A stretch of DNA of 64,000 bases from Cyclobacterium lianum (GTDB lineage: Bacteria; Bacteroidota; Bacteroidia; Cytophagales; Cyclobacteriaceae): the NCBI RefSeq assembly GCF_900143075.1, contig NZ_FRCY01000004.1:372001-436000 (forward strand), given 5' to 3'. A program made the position numbers and the translations under genes. The notes below the pieces were generated by a model. It was not told the origin of the DNA and did not search any database. It was given only the letters and a program-made list of their open reading frames with translations. This document shows positions 27,729 to 36,675 of this stretch, piece after piece; positions within the stretch are counted from its first letter, which is position 1; each line of letters opens with the position of its first letter.

Positions 27729-28416
27729 TAAAAGCCTGAACAATGCTTCTGAAGCCATTCGCGACATCACTGATGGGGCTGTGTTGCTTTTGGGCGGCTT
27801 TGGGCTGTGTGGAATCCCCGAAGCTTCCATCAAGGCCCTTGCGGAGCGCCAGATTAAAGACCTGACCTGTATTTCCAACAATGCCGGTGTGGATGATTTT
27901 GGCATCGGCCTCCTGCTGAAAAAAAGAATGCTCAGGAAACTAATTGCCAGCTATGTCGGCGAGAATAAGGAATTCGAAAAACAGTATGCGGCAAGTCTGT
28001 TGGAGTTGGAGCTGATCCCACAGGGAACCCTGGCGGAGCGGATAAGGGCGGGTGGCGCCGGGATTCCGGCATTTTTTACACCTGCAGGTATTGGCTCTGA
28101 TGTGGCAAAGGGAAAGGAGATCCGGGAATTTGACGGAAGATTGTATTTACTGGAAAGGTGGATAAAAGCAGACTTTGCCCTTATCAAAGCCTGGAAAGGC
28201 GATACTGCCGGCAACCTGATTTACCGGGGAACGGCCAGGAATTTTAATCCTTTGATGGCTGCAGCCGGAAAAATCACCATTGCCGAAGTAGAGCAACTGG
28301 TACCTGCGGGAGCCCTGGACCCCAACCATATCCATACGCCAGGTATCTATGTGCAGCGTATTTTTCAGGGCGAAAGCTACGAAAAAAGAATAGAAAATGT
28401 CACGATTTCAGCCTAA
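27721..28416 (+). CDS. scoA: 3-oxoacid CoA-transferase, subunit A
   Basis: Subunit A of a SCOT-type enzyme that moves CoA from succinyl-CoA to acetoacetate or a similar 3-oxoacid. The 231-residue protein has GAVLLLGGFGLCGIPEASI near the start, ISNNAGVDDFGIGLLL, GGAGIPAFFTPAG and AGALDPNHIHTPGIYVQRI. I chose ATG 27721 because the family starts with MI-K just ahead of the helix; an ATG at 27709 is an alternative. It overlaps the ribF stop by eight bases and is followed after 12 bases by subunit B. Confidence 0.9.
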   Translation: MIDKSLNNASEAIRDITDGAVLLLGGFGLCGIPEASIKALAERQIKDLTCISNNAGVDDFGIGLLLKKRMLRKLIASYVGENKEFEKQYAASLLELELIPQGTLAERIRAGGAGIPAFFTPAGIGSDVAKGKEIREFDGRLYLLERWIKADFALIKAWKGDTAGNLIYRGTARNFNPLMAAAGKITIAEVEQLVPAGALDPNHIHTPGIYVQRIFQGESYEKRIENVTISA

Positions 28417-28428
28417 TCCAGCCAGCAA

Positions 28429-29091
28429 ATGTTAAGTAAAAGTCAGATTGCCAGGAGAATAGCCAAAGAAATCAAAAACGGCCAGTACATCAATTTGGGC
28501 ATCGGCATACCTACCCTGGTGGCCAATTACATTCCGGATCATCTGCAGGTCGTATTCCAGTCAGAAAACGGCTTATTGGGAATAGGCCCCTTTCCGAAAG
28601 CGTCCGATACCGATCCGGATCTGGTCAATGCAGGTAAGGAAACCATTTCCATGGTGAAAGGCTCTTCCCTTTTCGACTCTGCCGAAGCCTTTGCCATGAT
28701 CCGCGGCGGACACATCGACATGGCCATATTGGGAGCACTGGAGGTCTCCGAGAATGGAGATATCAGCAATTGGAAAATTTCATCCGGATTGGTCAAGGGT
28801 GTAGGGGGGGCCCTGGATCTGGTAGCATCAGAAGCCCGACTCCTTGTAGCCATGCATCACTGCCATAAGGACGGAAGCTCAAAGCTTTTAAAGGAATGTA
28901 AATTACCGGTAACCGGTGTGAAATGCGTCCACAAGATTTTTACTGACCTCGGTATTTTTGGCATTCTTCCGGAAGGCGGGTTTAAGTTACTGGAGAGGGC
29001 TCCCGGAGTGAGCCTGGACGAAATAAGAAGTAAGACTGAAGGGAAATTAGTGATCAAAGGAGAAATTCCCGAAATGGAAAGTTTTGACTGA
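28429..29091 (+). CDS. scoB: 3-oxoacid CoA-transferase, subunit B
   Basis: The 220-residue partner has YINLGIGIPTLVANYIP and the catalytic glutamate in QSENGLLGIGP, with GGHIDMAILGALEVSENGDI and VGGALDLV as in the family. Together the subunits allow use of ketone bodies or breakdown of branched or aromatic acids. Placement directly after ribF suggests a shared transcript rather than a shared pathway. It ends 58 bases before gldC. Confidence 0.9.
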   Translation: MLSKSQIARRIAKEIKNGQYINLGIGIPTLVANYIPDHLQVVFQSENGLLGIGPFPKASDTDPDLVNAGKETISMVKGSSLFDSAEAFAMIRGGHIDMAILGALEVSENGDISNWKISSGLVKGVGGALDLVASEARLLVAMHHCHKDGSSKLLKECKLPVTGVKCVHKIFTDLGIFGILPEGGFKLLERAPGVSLDEIRSKTEGKLVIKGEIPEMESFD

Positions 29092-29149
29092 GTCCTATAC
29101 CAAACGTTTCGATAATCTTTGCTAGTTTTGTGACCTCAAAACAACAACA

Positions 29150-29488
29150 ATGAAAAAATCTGAAATCAAATTTTCCGTAGCCCTTGACGAAAAGAATCTG
29201 CCAAAAAGCATAGAGTGGGATGCATCGGATAAAGAAACCGTGGGATTGGAATCTACCAGAAGTATCAGTCTGAACGTTTGGGATAACCTCAACCAAAGTA
29301 CCCTACGTATTGATCTTTGGACGGACGAAATGTCTGTTGCTGAGATGAAGCGGTTTTACATTGATATTCTCGGTGGCATGGGTCAGACCATTTTAAACAG
29401 TACCGGTGACGAATATTTTTCTGAAGAAATCAAATCCCTGTGTGACCGGCTTGTCAACCATGTCAATGAGGAAAATAAAACCAAATAA
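29150..29488 (+). CDS. gldC: Gliding motility protein GldC
   Basis: The 112-residue protein matches GldC, a small protein of Bacteroidota gliding genes: KSEIKFSVALDEKNLPKSIEWDASD, SISLNVWDN, TLRIDLWTDEMSVAEMKRFYIDILGGM, FSEEIKSLC. It has no signal peptide and is probably cytoplasmic. Its biochemical role is not known. A TAGTTTTG element at 29123-29130 may be the minus-7 box of its own promoter, though the upstream partner is poor. A strong terminator follows. Confidence 0.9.
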   Translation: MKKSEIKFSVALDEKNLPKSIEWDASDKETVGLESTRSISLNVWDNLNQSTLRIDLWTDEMSVAEMKRFYIDILGGMGQTILNSTGDEYFSEEIKSLCDRLVNHVNEENKTK

Positions 29489-29501
29489 ATTTCAAAAATA
29501 T

Positions 29502-29526
29502 AGCCCATTTTAACATGGGCTTTTTT
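29502..29526 (+). terminator. Terminator after gldC
   Basis: GCCCAT and ATGGGC form a perfect stem around TTTAAC, followed by six T. It lies 14 bases beyond the gldC stop and closes the ftsX-gldC block. Confidence 0.85.
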
Positions 29527-29724
29527 GTATCCTCCCTATCCAAACAGGAATTCTTTTTAATTCTTTTCCCCCCTTGCAGATCCAAAAGGATTGATTGGTT
29601 CGTAAGTGATTGATGGAAACCATATAGTGTTACTCATCCCCTTAGCTAAGCCCTGGCTTACTATAAAAATGAGCCATGCTAGAGGTTAGCTTCAATAATT
29701 TATTAACCAATAACCAACAGTATC

Positions 29725-30459
29725 ATGTCGAAAACCAGTAAATCAAAAGTGGAAGCCCCTTTGGATTTCCGACTTAATGGTTCACGAAGATCTTTTATCA
29801 AATACGGAGGAGCCACTCTTGCGGCCTCTGGATTGTTGATTTCAGGTTGTGAACACCTGGAGCAAATTCTCCCAGACAAGGGAAAGGGTAAACCTGAAGG
29901 TCACCCACGTCCGGTAAATCTGGGCAGTGGTGACACAGGCATTTTGAACTATGCCTATGCACTTGAACAGCTTGAGGCTGCATTTTACATTGAAGTGGTC
30001 AACATGCCTTACAATGGCATACCTGAGGAAGAAATGGTGATCATGGAGGATTTACGGAAGCATGAAGTAGCCCACAGAGATTTCTTAAAGGCAGCCTTAG
30101 GTGATAAGGCCATTATTTCCCTGAGTTTCGACTTCAGTTCGGTGGATTTTTCCAACCGGCAAAGTGTCTTAAGTACTGCAAAAACCTTTGAAGATCTAGG
30201 CGTTGCTGCTTACAATGGTGCTGGTAGGCTATTTGAAAGTACTGATTTGCTTTTGATTGCCGGGAAAATTGTTTCTGTAGAGGGAAGACACGCTGCAGCA
30301 ATCAGAAGTGTTTTGGACGAGGATTCCAGGTCATTTGCAGGAAGCGATGTCATCGATGGCGACGGATTGGACAGGGCGTTTAAACCCGAAAAAGTCCTCG
30401 AAGCAGCATCCCCGTTTATCCTTAACAAAATAAATGCAAATCAATTACCAAAATCTTAA
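29725..30459 (+). CDS. Exported ferritin-like domain protein (Ferritin_2 type), first of a pair
   Basis: The 244-residue protein carries a twin-arginine signal (SRRSFIKYGG, then ATLAASGLLISGC); the cysteine may be lipidated. The body is a four-helix ferritin-like domain: ILNYAYALEQLEAAFYIEVV, LRKHEVAHRDFLKAAL, TFEDLGVAAYNGAGRLF, AGKIVSVEGRHAAAIRSVL. The E and ExxH residues could form a dinuclear metal site. Such proteins resemble desiccation-related proteins. The function is unproven; oxidative stress or metal handling in the envelope is plausible. The next gene encodes a related protein. Confidence 0.8.
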   Translation: MSKTSKSKVEAPLDFRLNGSRRSFIKYGGATLAASGLLISGCEHLEQILPDKGKGKPEGHPRPVNLGSGDTGILNYAYALEQLEAAFYIEVVNMPYNGIPEEEMVIMEDLRKHEVAHRDFLKAALGDKAIISLSFDFSSVDFSNRQSVLSTAKTFEDLGVAAYNGAGRLFESTDLLLIAGKIVSVEGRHAAAIRSVLDEDSRSFAGSDVIDGDGLDRAFKPEKVLEAASPFILNKINANQLPKS

Positions 30460-30475
30460 AACGGAGGAAGCAATC

Positions 30476-31285
30476 ATGAACATATTTAAACTATTAAAAA
30501 ACTATGATGTGAAGCCTGAAGGAATAGAAAACTTCATATCAAGAAGAGATGCCTTTGAAAAACTACTTGGATTAGGTAAAAAAGCGGCATTTGCTGCAAT
30601 ACCCCTTTCACTTGCCGGTGTAGCAACAAATAACAAGGCTTCTGCTCAATCTGCGACTTCGGAAGATCTGGCTGATGTGCTTAATTTTGCATTGACACTG
30701 GAATACCTGGAAGCGGAATTTTATACAATGGGATTAGATACAAATGGTCTTATTCCTGCCGGTAAGGACCATTCTATCATTGAATTGATCAAATTTCATG
30801 AGGTCCACCATGTAGACTTACTGAAAACTGTCATCGATTCACTGGGAGCCACTCCGGTTTCCAAACCCGATTTCGATTTTACCGCGGGAGGAGCCTTTAA
30901 TCCTTATGGGGATTACCAACAGTTTTTGGCTTTAGCACAAGCTTTTGAAGATACAGGCGTCCGAGCTTACAAGGGGCAGGCGGGGAACTTATTTTCTAAT
31001 GGCGATTTATTGACCGCTGCGCTGCAGATTCATTCCGTGGAGGCCAGACATGCATCAGAAGTGAGGAGACTGAGGGGTTTGAAAGGCTGGATTCTTCAGG
31101 ACCAGAGAGGTGAAGCCATGCCCGCACAAACACAAGCTGTCTATAATGGCGAGGACAATTTGGTGCAAGGAGGAGTAGATGTCACCACAGTTAGCCTTGT
31201 TGGTGCAGATGGGGTGACAGAATCCTTTGATGAACCTCTTAATAAGAATGAAGTACTTATTATAGCTGGATTATTTATAGTCTGA
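30476..31285 (+). CDS. Exported ferritin-like domain protein, second of a pair
   Basis: The 269-residue protein has a Tat-like signal after a short N-terminal part (SRRDAFEKLLGLGKKAAFAAIPLSLAG, cut after KASAQ), then the same helical domain: VLNFALTLEYLEAEFYTMGL, IKFHEVHHVDLLKTVI, AFEDTGVRAYKGQAGNLF, ALQIHSVEARHASEVRRLRG. I chose the ATG at 30476: it follows a clear GGAGGA ribosome site, unusual in Bacteroidota, while an in-frame start at 30434 lies in the previous gene. The pair is probably co-transcribed and may form a mixed complex. Confidence 0.8.
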   Translation: MNIFKLLKNYDVKPEGIENFISRRDAFEKLLGLGKKAAFAAIPLSLAGVATNNKASAQSATSEDLADVLNFALTLEYLEAEFYTMGLDTNGLIPAGKDHSIIELIKFHEVHHVDLLKTVIDSLGATPVSKPDFDFTAGGAFNPYGDYQQFLALAQAFEDTGVRAYKGQAGNLFSNGDLLTAALQIHSVEARHASEVRRLRGLKGWILQDQRGEAMPAQTQAVYNGEDNLVQGGVDVTTVSLVGADGVTESFDEPLNKNEVLIIAGLFIV

Positions 31286-31682
31286 ATCCTCTTATCCGGA
31301 CCTGCATCAGAAAGGTTTTTTTATACCTTCCATGGTCTGGATATGACCTGATACTGAAACAGGTCGGCAGATTTTAGAACCAAATAAATGCCTGAAATAG
31401 ATACAGGAGTGATTATCCACAGCGGATGAATTGCTCCTGTTTTTTCTATTTGCACTAATCGCATTTTCATTAAAAGCCACCCAACCAACAGCAATTCATT
31501 GGAATAATGGTGCAAATAAATTAAATTTTCATTACCTTAAATTAAAATTAACCGTTTAAAAATAAAACGCTATTTCATCATTTATCTATGAAGTATCAAT
31601 ACCAATTCTAAAATATAAATAATGATTATAAACTTTTGACTGAGAAATTAACGTATTTTGCTAAACTAAACCCAAACAAATC
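31286..31682. other. Intergenic region before the TonB receptor gene
   Basis: This 397-base AT-rich stretch holds a terminator-like hairpin at 31403-31446. Near its right end are a TTTG at 31635 and TATTTTG at 31654-31660, whose spacing (about 15) is too short for the usual promoter. A minus-strand frame of 64 codons (31321-31515) matches nothing I recognise. Confidence 0.5.
31403..31446 (+). terminator. Terminator-like hairpin downstream of the ferritin-like pair
   Basis: ACAGGAG pairs with CTCCTGT (seven pairs), with an inner ATCC/GGAT pairing in the loop, and is followed by a run of seven T. It lies about 120 bases beyond the stop of the second ferritin-like gene, further than usual. Confidence 0.55.
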
Positions 31683-34571
31683 ATGAGCATCTCTATAAAG
31701 GCATATAGATTATCCTTCTGGATCGCAATACTGGGTTATTTCCTTTTTAATGCTCAGACCAAAGCCCAGAATACGGTATCCATTTCAGGAAAAGTAATTG
31801 AATCCGAAACCAAAGAGCCTTTAATCGGGGTCAATATTTTGGTTAAGGGTAAAGTTATTGGAACCATTACAGATGGGAATGGTAATTACAACCTTACTGT
31901 CAGCCAGGCCCCACCACTGACTTTGATTTTTTCCATGATTGGCTTTGCCAGTAAGGAAGTCGAAATAACGGATAATGAGGTAAGCGGGCTACAGGTAATT
32001 CTGGAAGAACAAACCATGCTGGGCCAGGAGGTGGTCGTCTCCGCATCGAGAGTAGAGGAAAGCATCCTGCAATCTCCGGTGACCATTGAGAAGATGGATA
32101 TCCTGGATGTTCGGGAAACGGCAAGTGATACCTACTACAAGGCAATTGCAAACCTCAAAGGAGTAGATGTAACGAGTACTTCCATCAATTTTCAAATTTT
32201 GAATGCAAGGGGCTTTAATTCCACCGGCAATACACGTTTTGTACAATTGACGGATGGGATGGACACCCAGGCCCCCGCATTGAATTTTCCCATTGGCAAT
32301 CTCAATGGACCGTCGGAGCTGGATGTTGAGAGCGTTGAATTTATTCCGGGAGCTTCCTCGGCTTTGTATGGACCCAATGCATTCAATGGCATATTGCTGA
32401 TCAACAGCAAAAGTCCATTTGAATACCAGGGCCTGAGTGCTTCCTACAAGCAGGGCATAAACCACATTGGGGGCAGAGCTGGCGAGCCTGCTTCTCCTCA
32501 ACCGATGTTTGAGGGATCTATTCGCTATGCACATGCTTTTAACAACAAGCTGGCTTTTAAATTGAGCGCTTCGTTTATGGAGGCAGAGGACTGGTATGGT
32601 ACCGATCAGACAGATCTGAACGCGGCCGCTCAGGGAGACCTTCCCTTTAATCCCGGCGAAAACCGGGTTCATGTTTTTGGAGATGAAGTCGCTAACAATA
32701 TAGGCCTGTTAAGAAACGTTAGCTCCCTGCAACAGCAGGCCAACGCATTCGGATTAGGAGGGTATATCGCCAGTATTCCGGACCAGGTGGTATCCCGAAC
32801 CGGGTACGATGAGCGTGATCTGGTGGACTACGGCGCGAAAAATTACAAAGTAAGCGGCGCCGTTCATTACCGGATCAATGATGCCACCGAACTCTCTTAT
32901 ACCCTCAATTATGGCTCGGGTACTTCTGTCTATACCGGAGCTCAGCGTTATTCCCTGAACAATTTCAACATCACTCAGCACAAACTTGAGCTGAAAACAG
33001 ACAATTATTTTATTCGGGGGTACACTACCCGGGAAAATTCAGGTGATTCGTACATTGCAGACCTTACAGGAGTGAATATCAACGATGAATGGAAAGGGAA
33101 TGCGCAGTGGTTTGGCGAATACACCTTAAACTATATGGCTGCGCTTGCGCTGCAACAGGTGGCTCCCGGAGCCGCCGGATCTACCGAACAGCAGGCTGAG
33201 GCCCATCGTTTTGCCAGGATACAGGCAGATCAGGGACGTTATTTGCCTGGATCAGGTGAATTTCAGAACGCTGAGCGAAATATACGTTCAGACTTCATAC
33301 CGCAGGGTTCCCTGTTCAATGACAGGTCCAGAATGTATATGGCTGAGGGACAATATGACTTTAAAAATGAAGTTGATTTTATGGACTTACAGGTAGGAGC
33401 TTCCTACCGGATATATGACCTACGTTCCAACGGGACTATTTTTGCAGATGTTGAAGGAAATGATATTTCGGTGACGGAGTTTGGAGGCTATGCTCAGGCT
33501 TCGAAGCGCGTTTTGCAGGAAAAATTAAAACTCACCGGATCGGTCAGGTACGATAAAAATGAGAATTTTGAAGGTCAATTCAGCCCCAGGATCTCCGGTG
33601 TGTATACGGAAGGCAACAGTAATTTCCGACTTTCCTACCAGACCGGTTTCCGGATGCCAACCACCCAGGCCCAGCACATTGACCTGAATGTGGTCTCAGC
33701 ACGTTTGATTTCAGGACTTCCCTATTACAGAGAAAAATACAATGTCTTTGAAAACGCCCTTTCCCTGGCCTCTGTGCAGCAATACACAGCAGCCGTGGCC
33801 GCAGGAGCCAGCCCCGTCGCAGCATCCGCTACCAATCTGCTGCAAGCGGTGACAGAGCTCCCGGCATTGAGACCCGAACAAGTCAATTCCGTTGAAATCG
33901 GTTTCAAAGGATTGCTGGCCGATAACAGATTGTTGATAGATATGGCTTATTACTACAACATTTACAACGACTTCATTTCTCAGACCGCGATCAGGAAAGC
34001 ACCCGGGCCGGTATTCCCGGGCGCATCTCCGAGCTCGGATCAGGGTGCCATCAATGCGATCAATGCCCCTACCCTTCTGACTCCCGTCACCATTCCCGGC
34101 CAGGAAAACACCTTTCAGACTTACACCAATATCGTAGACCGGGAAGTGAGGGCGCATGGCGCAGTGCTGGGCTTCACCTATAATCTTCCCAAAAACTACA
34201 CCATAGGTGGAAATTATAATTTCAACCGACTGATAACGGCGTTTGAGGAGGGCTTTCTCTCAGAGTTTAATACCCCTGAACACAAATACAACATCCAGTT
34301 TGGAAACAGAAAAGTTTTCGAAAAGATGGGCTTTAACCTGAGCTACCGCTACCAAACTGCGTTCAGGTGGGAATCCTCTTTTGCCAGGGGCGAAGTGCCA
34401 GAGATCCATAATGTTGACGCTCAGGTATCATACAAATTGAAGAGCCTTAAAACCGTGGTTAAATTGGGTGGGTCCAATATGCTCAATAACCGGTATTTTC
34501 TCAATTTCGGAGGACCTACCATTGGTGCCATTTATTACCTTTCCCTAACCTTCGACGAGCTTTTGAATTAA
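31683..34571 (+). CDS. TonB-dependent receptor with carboxypeptidase-regulatory-like domain
   Basis: The 962-residue outer-membrane protein has a signal peptide ending near KAQ, then a CarboxypepD_reg-like domain (VSISGKVIESETKEPLIGVNILVKG, TDGNGNYNLTV), a plug domain (EVVVSASRVEESILQSPVTIEKMD, FNSTGNTRFVQLTDGMD, IPGASSALYGPNAFNGILLINSK), and a long 22-strand barrel with a classic RISGVYTEGNSNFRLSYQTGFRMPT segment. The substrate cannot be read. The next gene, 11 bases on, encodes a surface lipoprotein with an SGNH-hydrolase fold. No SusD is present. Confidence 0.9.
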   Translation: MSISIKAYRLSFWIAILGYFLFNAQTKAQNTVSISGKVIESETKEPLIGVNILVKGKVIGTITDGNGNYNLTVSQAPPLTLIFSMIGFASKEVEITDNEVSGLQVILEEQTMLGQEVVVSASRVEESILQSPVTIEKMDILDVRETASDTYYKAIANLKGVDVTSTSINFQILNARGFNSTGNTRFVQLTDGMDTQAPALNFPIGNLNGPSELDVESVEFIPGASSALYGPNAFNGILLINSKSPFEYQGLSASYKQGINHIGGRAGEPASPQPMFEGSIRYAHAFNNKLAFKLSASFMEAEDWYGTDQTDLNAAAQGDLPFNPGENRVHVFGDEVANNIGLLRNVSSLQQQANAFGLGGYIASIPDQVVSRTGYDERDLVDYGAKNYKVSGAVHYRINDATELSYTLNYGSGTSVYTGAQRYSLNNFNITQHKLELKTDNYFIRGYTTRENSGDSYIADLTGVNINDEWKGNAQWFGEYTLNYMAALALQQVAPGAAGSTEQQAEAHRFARIQADQGRYLPGSGEFQNAERNIRSDFIPQGSLFNDRSRMYMAEGQYDFKNEVDFMDLQVGASYRIYDLRSNGTIFADVEGNDISVTEFGGYAQASKRVLQEKLKLTGSVRYDKNENFEGQFSPRISGVYTEGNSNFRLSYQTGFRMPTTQAQHIDLNVVSARLISGLPYYREKYNVFENALSLASVQQYTAAVAAGASPVAASATNLLQAVTELPALRPEQVNSVEIGFKGLLADNRLLIDMAYYYNIYNDFISQTAIRKAPGPVFPGASPSSDQGAINAINAPTLLTPVTIPGQENTFQTYTNIVDREVRAHGAVLGFTYNLPKNYTIGGNYNFNRLITAFEEGFLSEFNTPEHKYNIQFGNRKVFEKMGFNLSYRYQTAFRWESSFARGEVPEIHNVDAQVSYKLKSLKTVVKLGGSNMLNNRYFLNFGGPTIGAIYYLSLTFDELLN

Positions 34572-34582
34572 CCCCAGGAAAA

Positions 34583-36055
34583 ATGAAACGAAACTTCTAT
34601 TACTTTCCTTTATTTCTTCTGTTGGCATTTGGAGCATGTGACGGTTTCTATGAATTTCCGGAACCAACAGATGCCGATCCAAGCTCCGGCCAGGTAGATT
34701 TCAGCAAAACCATTGCTATCGGGAGTTCTGTAACAGCCGGAGTAATGGATGGTGCCTTGTACAATCGGGGTCAGCAAAATTCCTATGCAGCCATACTGGC
34801 AGAGCAATTGAAGGCTGTTGGCGGAGGTGATTTTAACCTGCCGGATGTAAATGCCGAAGTTGGACAATACGTGCTGAGTCCGCCGGGAAGCAATATCGGA
34901 CGACTGATTTTGCGCATCAACCCAAATACAGGCGCGGTAGTACCCGCGCCTATAATGCCTGGTAACCCACTTCAACCCTTTGAAGGAAATCGTTCCGAAA
35001 TCAACAATTTTGGGGTGAATGGCATGAATCTGGCTGCTGCGCTATCTCCAGAAACCGGAAACACCAATGCTCCTTCAAACCCCCAATTTAACCTGCATTA
35101 TGCCAGATTTGCCAGTAATCCCGGTACCTCCACCCTCGTCGGCGATGCGGCTGCTGCTTTAGCCAATGGGGGTACCTTCTTCCTCTTTTGGCTGGGCAAA
35201 AACGACGTACTACCCTATGCACTACAAGGAGGGGCCAATGAATCGCTGCTGCCCTCGGACGAAGACTTCGAATTATTGTACAATACTGCTTTAGAAAGTA
35301 TGCTGCAGGCCAATCCGGATGCTAAGGGTGCGGTAGGAAATATTCCTGATTTGAACAGCCTGCCTTTTTTCAGTACCATCAGTTGGAATGCGCTGCCGCT
35401 GAACCAGGCCTTTGCCAGCCTGGCAAACGGTGCGTTTGGGGAATACAACCAGGCGCTGGATGACGTTGAACAGGCCGGTTTGATCAGCACCGAGGAGAAA
35501 AGCCTCCGGCGGATCAGCTTTCAGCCCGGATTGAATGGCTTTGTGATGGAAGACAAAACCCTCACGGACCTCCGGGGAATGGGTATCCCATCTATCCGGC
35601 TCAGCAATCCCGGGGACAAGGTAGCACTAACCCTGGCAACCGTACTCGGTGAGGCGGTGGATGGCAGTCCGACGGCCATACGGGGCGTCACGGTACCAGT
35701 CGGCGATGAATATGTTCTGTTACCCCAGGAACAGGAGTTTTTAGAGGAAAAAACAAATACCTTCAATGGTGTCATTCAAGCTGCCGTGAGTGCCCGGAAT
35801 GAAAGATTGGTTTTGGTCGACGTCAATGATTTTCTCAACCAGGTAGCCTCGGGATTGGTCAATGCAGGATCGGTACCCCTTTCCAATTCCATCATTCCTC
35901 CTAACGGGGCTTTCTCGACAGACGGTGTTCATACCAATGCCAGAGGAAATGCATTCCTGGCCAATTATTTCATGGATGCACTGAATCAGAAATGGGGAAG
36001 CGTGATCCCGAAAGTGAACCCCAATGCCTTTATAGGAAACGATCTTCCCAGGTGA
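34583..36055 (+). CDS. SGNH/GDSL-type hydrolase lipoprotein
   Basis: The 490-residue protein has a lipobox with C19 (LLLAFGAC). It contains block I as TIAIGSSVTAG (serine), NNFGVNGMNL, block III as FFLFWLGKNDVLPY and block V as DGVHTNARGNAFLANYF, which supplies Asp and His. That is a complete SGNH set. Family members are esterases or lipases that deacylate lipids or sugars. Coupled 11 bases after a TonB receptor, it may process or bind the imported ligand at the outer membrane. It also precedes a MocA-like gene by 13 bases. Confidence 0.8.
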   Translation: MKRNFYYFPLFLLLAFGACDGFYEFPEPTDADPSSGQVDFSKTIAIGSSVTAGVMDGALYNRGQQNSYAAILAEQLKAVGGGDFNLPDVNAEVGQYVLSPPGSNIGRLILRINPNTGAVVPAPIMPGNPLQPFEGNRSEINNFGVNGMNLAAALSPETGNTNAPSNPQFNLHYARFASNPGTSTLVGDAAAALANGGTFFLFWLGKNDVLPYALQGGANESLLPSDEDFELLYNTALESMLQANPDAKGAVGNIPDLNSLPFFSTISWNALPLNQAFASLANGAFGEYNQALDDVEQAGLISTEEKSLRRISFQPGLNGFVMEDKTLTDLRGMGIPSIRLSNPGDKVALTLATVLGEAVDGSPTAIRGVTVPVGDEYVLLPQEQEFLEEKTNTFNGVIQAAVSARNERLVLVDVNDFLNQVASGLVNAGSVPLSNSIIPPNGAFSTDGVHTNARGNAFLANYFMDALNQKWGSVIPKVNPNAFIGNDLPR

Positions 36056-36068
36056 TTCTGATACATAC

Positions 36069-36674
36069 ATGATACAGACAGCAGCCATCATCCTTTCCGC
36101 AGGAAATTCAAGCCGCCTGGGAACGCCAAAACAGCTCCTTAGCTATGAAGGACAAACCCTGATTGAAAGGGCAATAGCGACGGCGAAAACGGCAGGTTGC
36201 GACCCGATAATCGTGGTGACCGGCGCTTTCAGAAAGGAGATTGAAGCGATTATCCGCAATCTGGAAGTTGAAATCGTCAAAAACCATGATTGGGAACAGG
36301 GAATGGGCAATTCTATAAGCATGGGCATCTCGGTTCTCCAGAAAATATCCCAGGCAAAGCAAGCCATTGTCATGCTATCTGATCAGCCTTTGGTACCTGC
36401 TAAGCACCTGGAGACCCTGATACAGACCAAATCCCGGGGTACAAAAGACATCGTGGCCTCTCTTTATAAAACCAGGTTAGGTGTTCCGGCTCTTTTTGAT
36501 CAAAACTGTTTCGCCTTGCTTCGTGGATTAAAAGGTCCGGAAGGAGCCAGGAAAATGATTGGATCGCAAAAAGACAATACGGAGTCCGTGCTCTTCGAAA
36601 ACGGAAAAGTTGACATCGACACCCGTGAGGATTACCATGCACTACTGGCCGGCGATCTGGACCATTTCGACTGA
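36069..36674 (+). CDS. MocA-like molybdenum-cofactor nucleotidyltransferase
   Basis: The 201-residue protein has the nucleotide-binding start AAIILSAGNSSRLGTPKQLLSYEG, then DPIIVVTGAF, NHDWEQGMGNSISMGI and AIVMLSDQPLVPAKHL. These are the features of the MocA/MobA-like family that transfers CMP to molybdopterin, used by aldehyde-oxidoreductase-type enzymes. No molybdoenzyme is present in the window. It follows the SGNH gene by 13 bases and converges on the sugar permease, with one base between stops. Confidence 0.8.
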   Translation: MIQTAAIILSAGNSSRLGTPKQLLSYEGQTLIERAIATAKTAGCDPIIVVTGAFRKEIEAIIRNLEVEIVKNHDWEQGMGNSISMGISVLQKISQAKQAIVMLSDQPLVPAKHLETLIQTKSRGTKDIVASLYKTRLGVPALFDQNCFALLRGLKGPEGARKMIGSQKDNTESVLFENGKVDIDTREDYHALLAGDLDHFD

Positions 36675-36675
36675 T

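Noticed and set aside
31321-31515. A 64-codon minus-strand frame in the gap before the TonB receptor gene
   Set aside because: It overlaps the terminator-like hairpin at 31403-31446 and matches no family; its hydrophobic stretch is too little evidence.
31989-32672. A 227-codon open frame on the minus strand
   Set aside because: It lies wholly inside the TonB receptor gene, antisense to its plug domain, and its translation has no family features. It is a shadow of the real gene.
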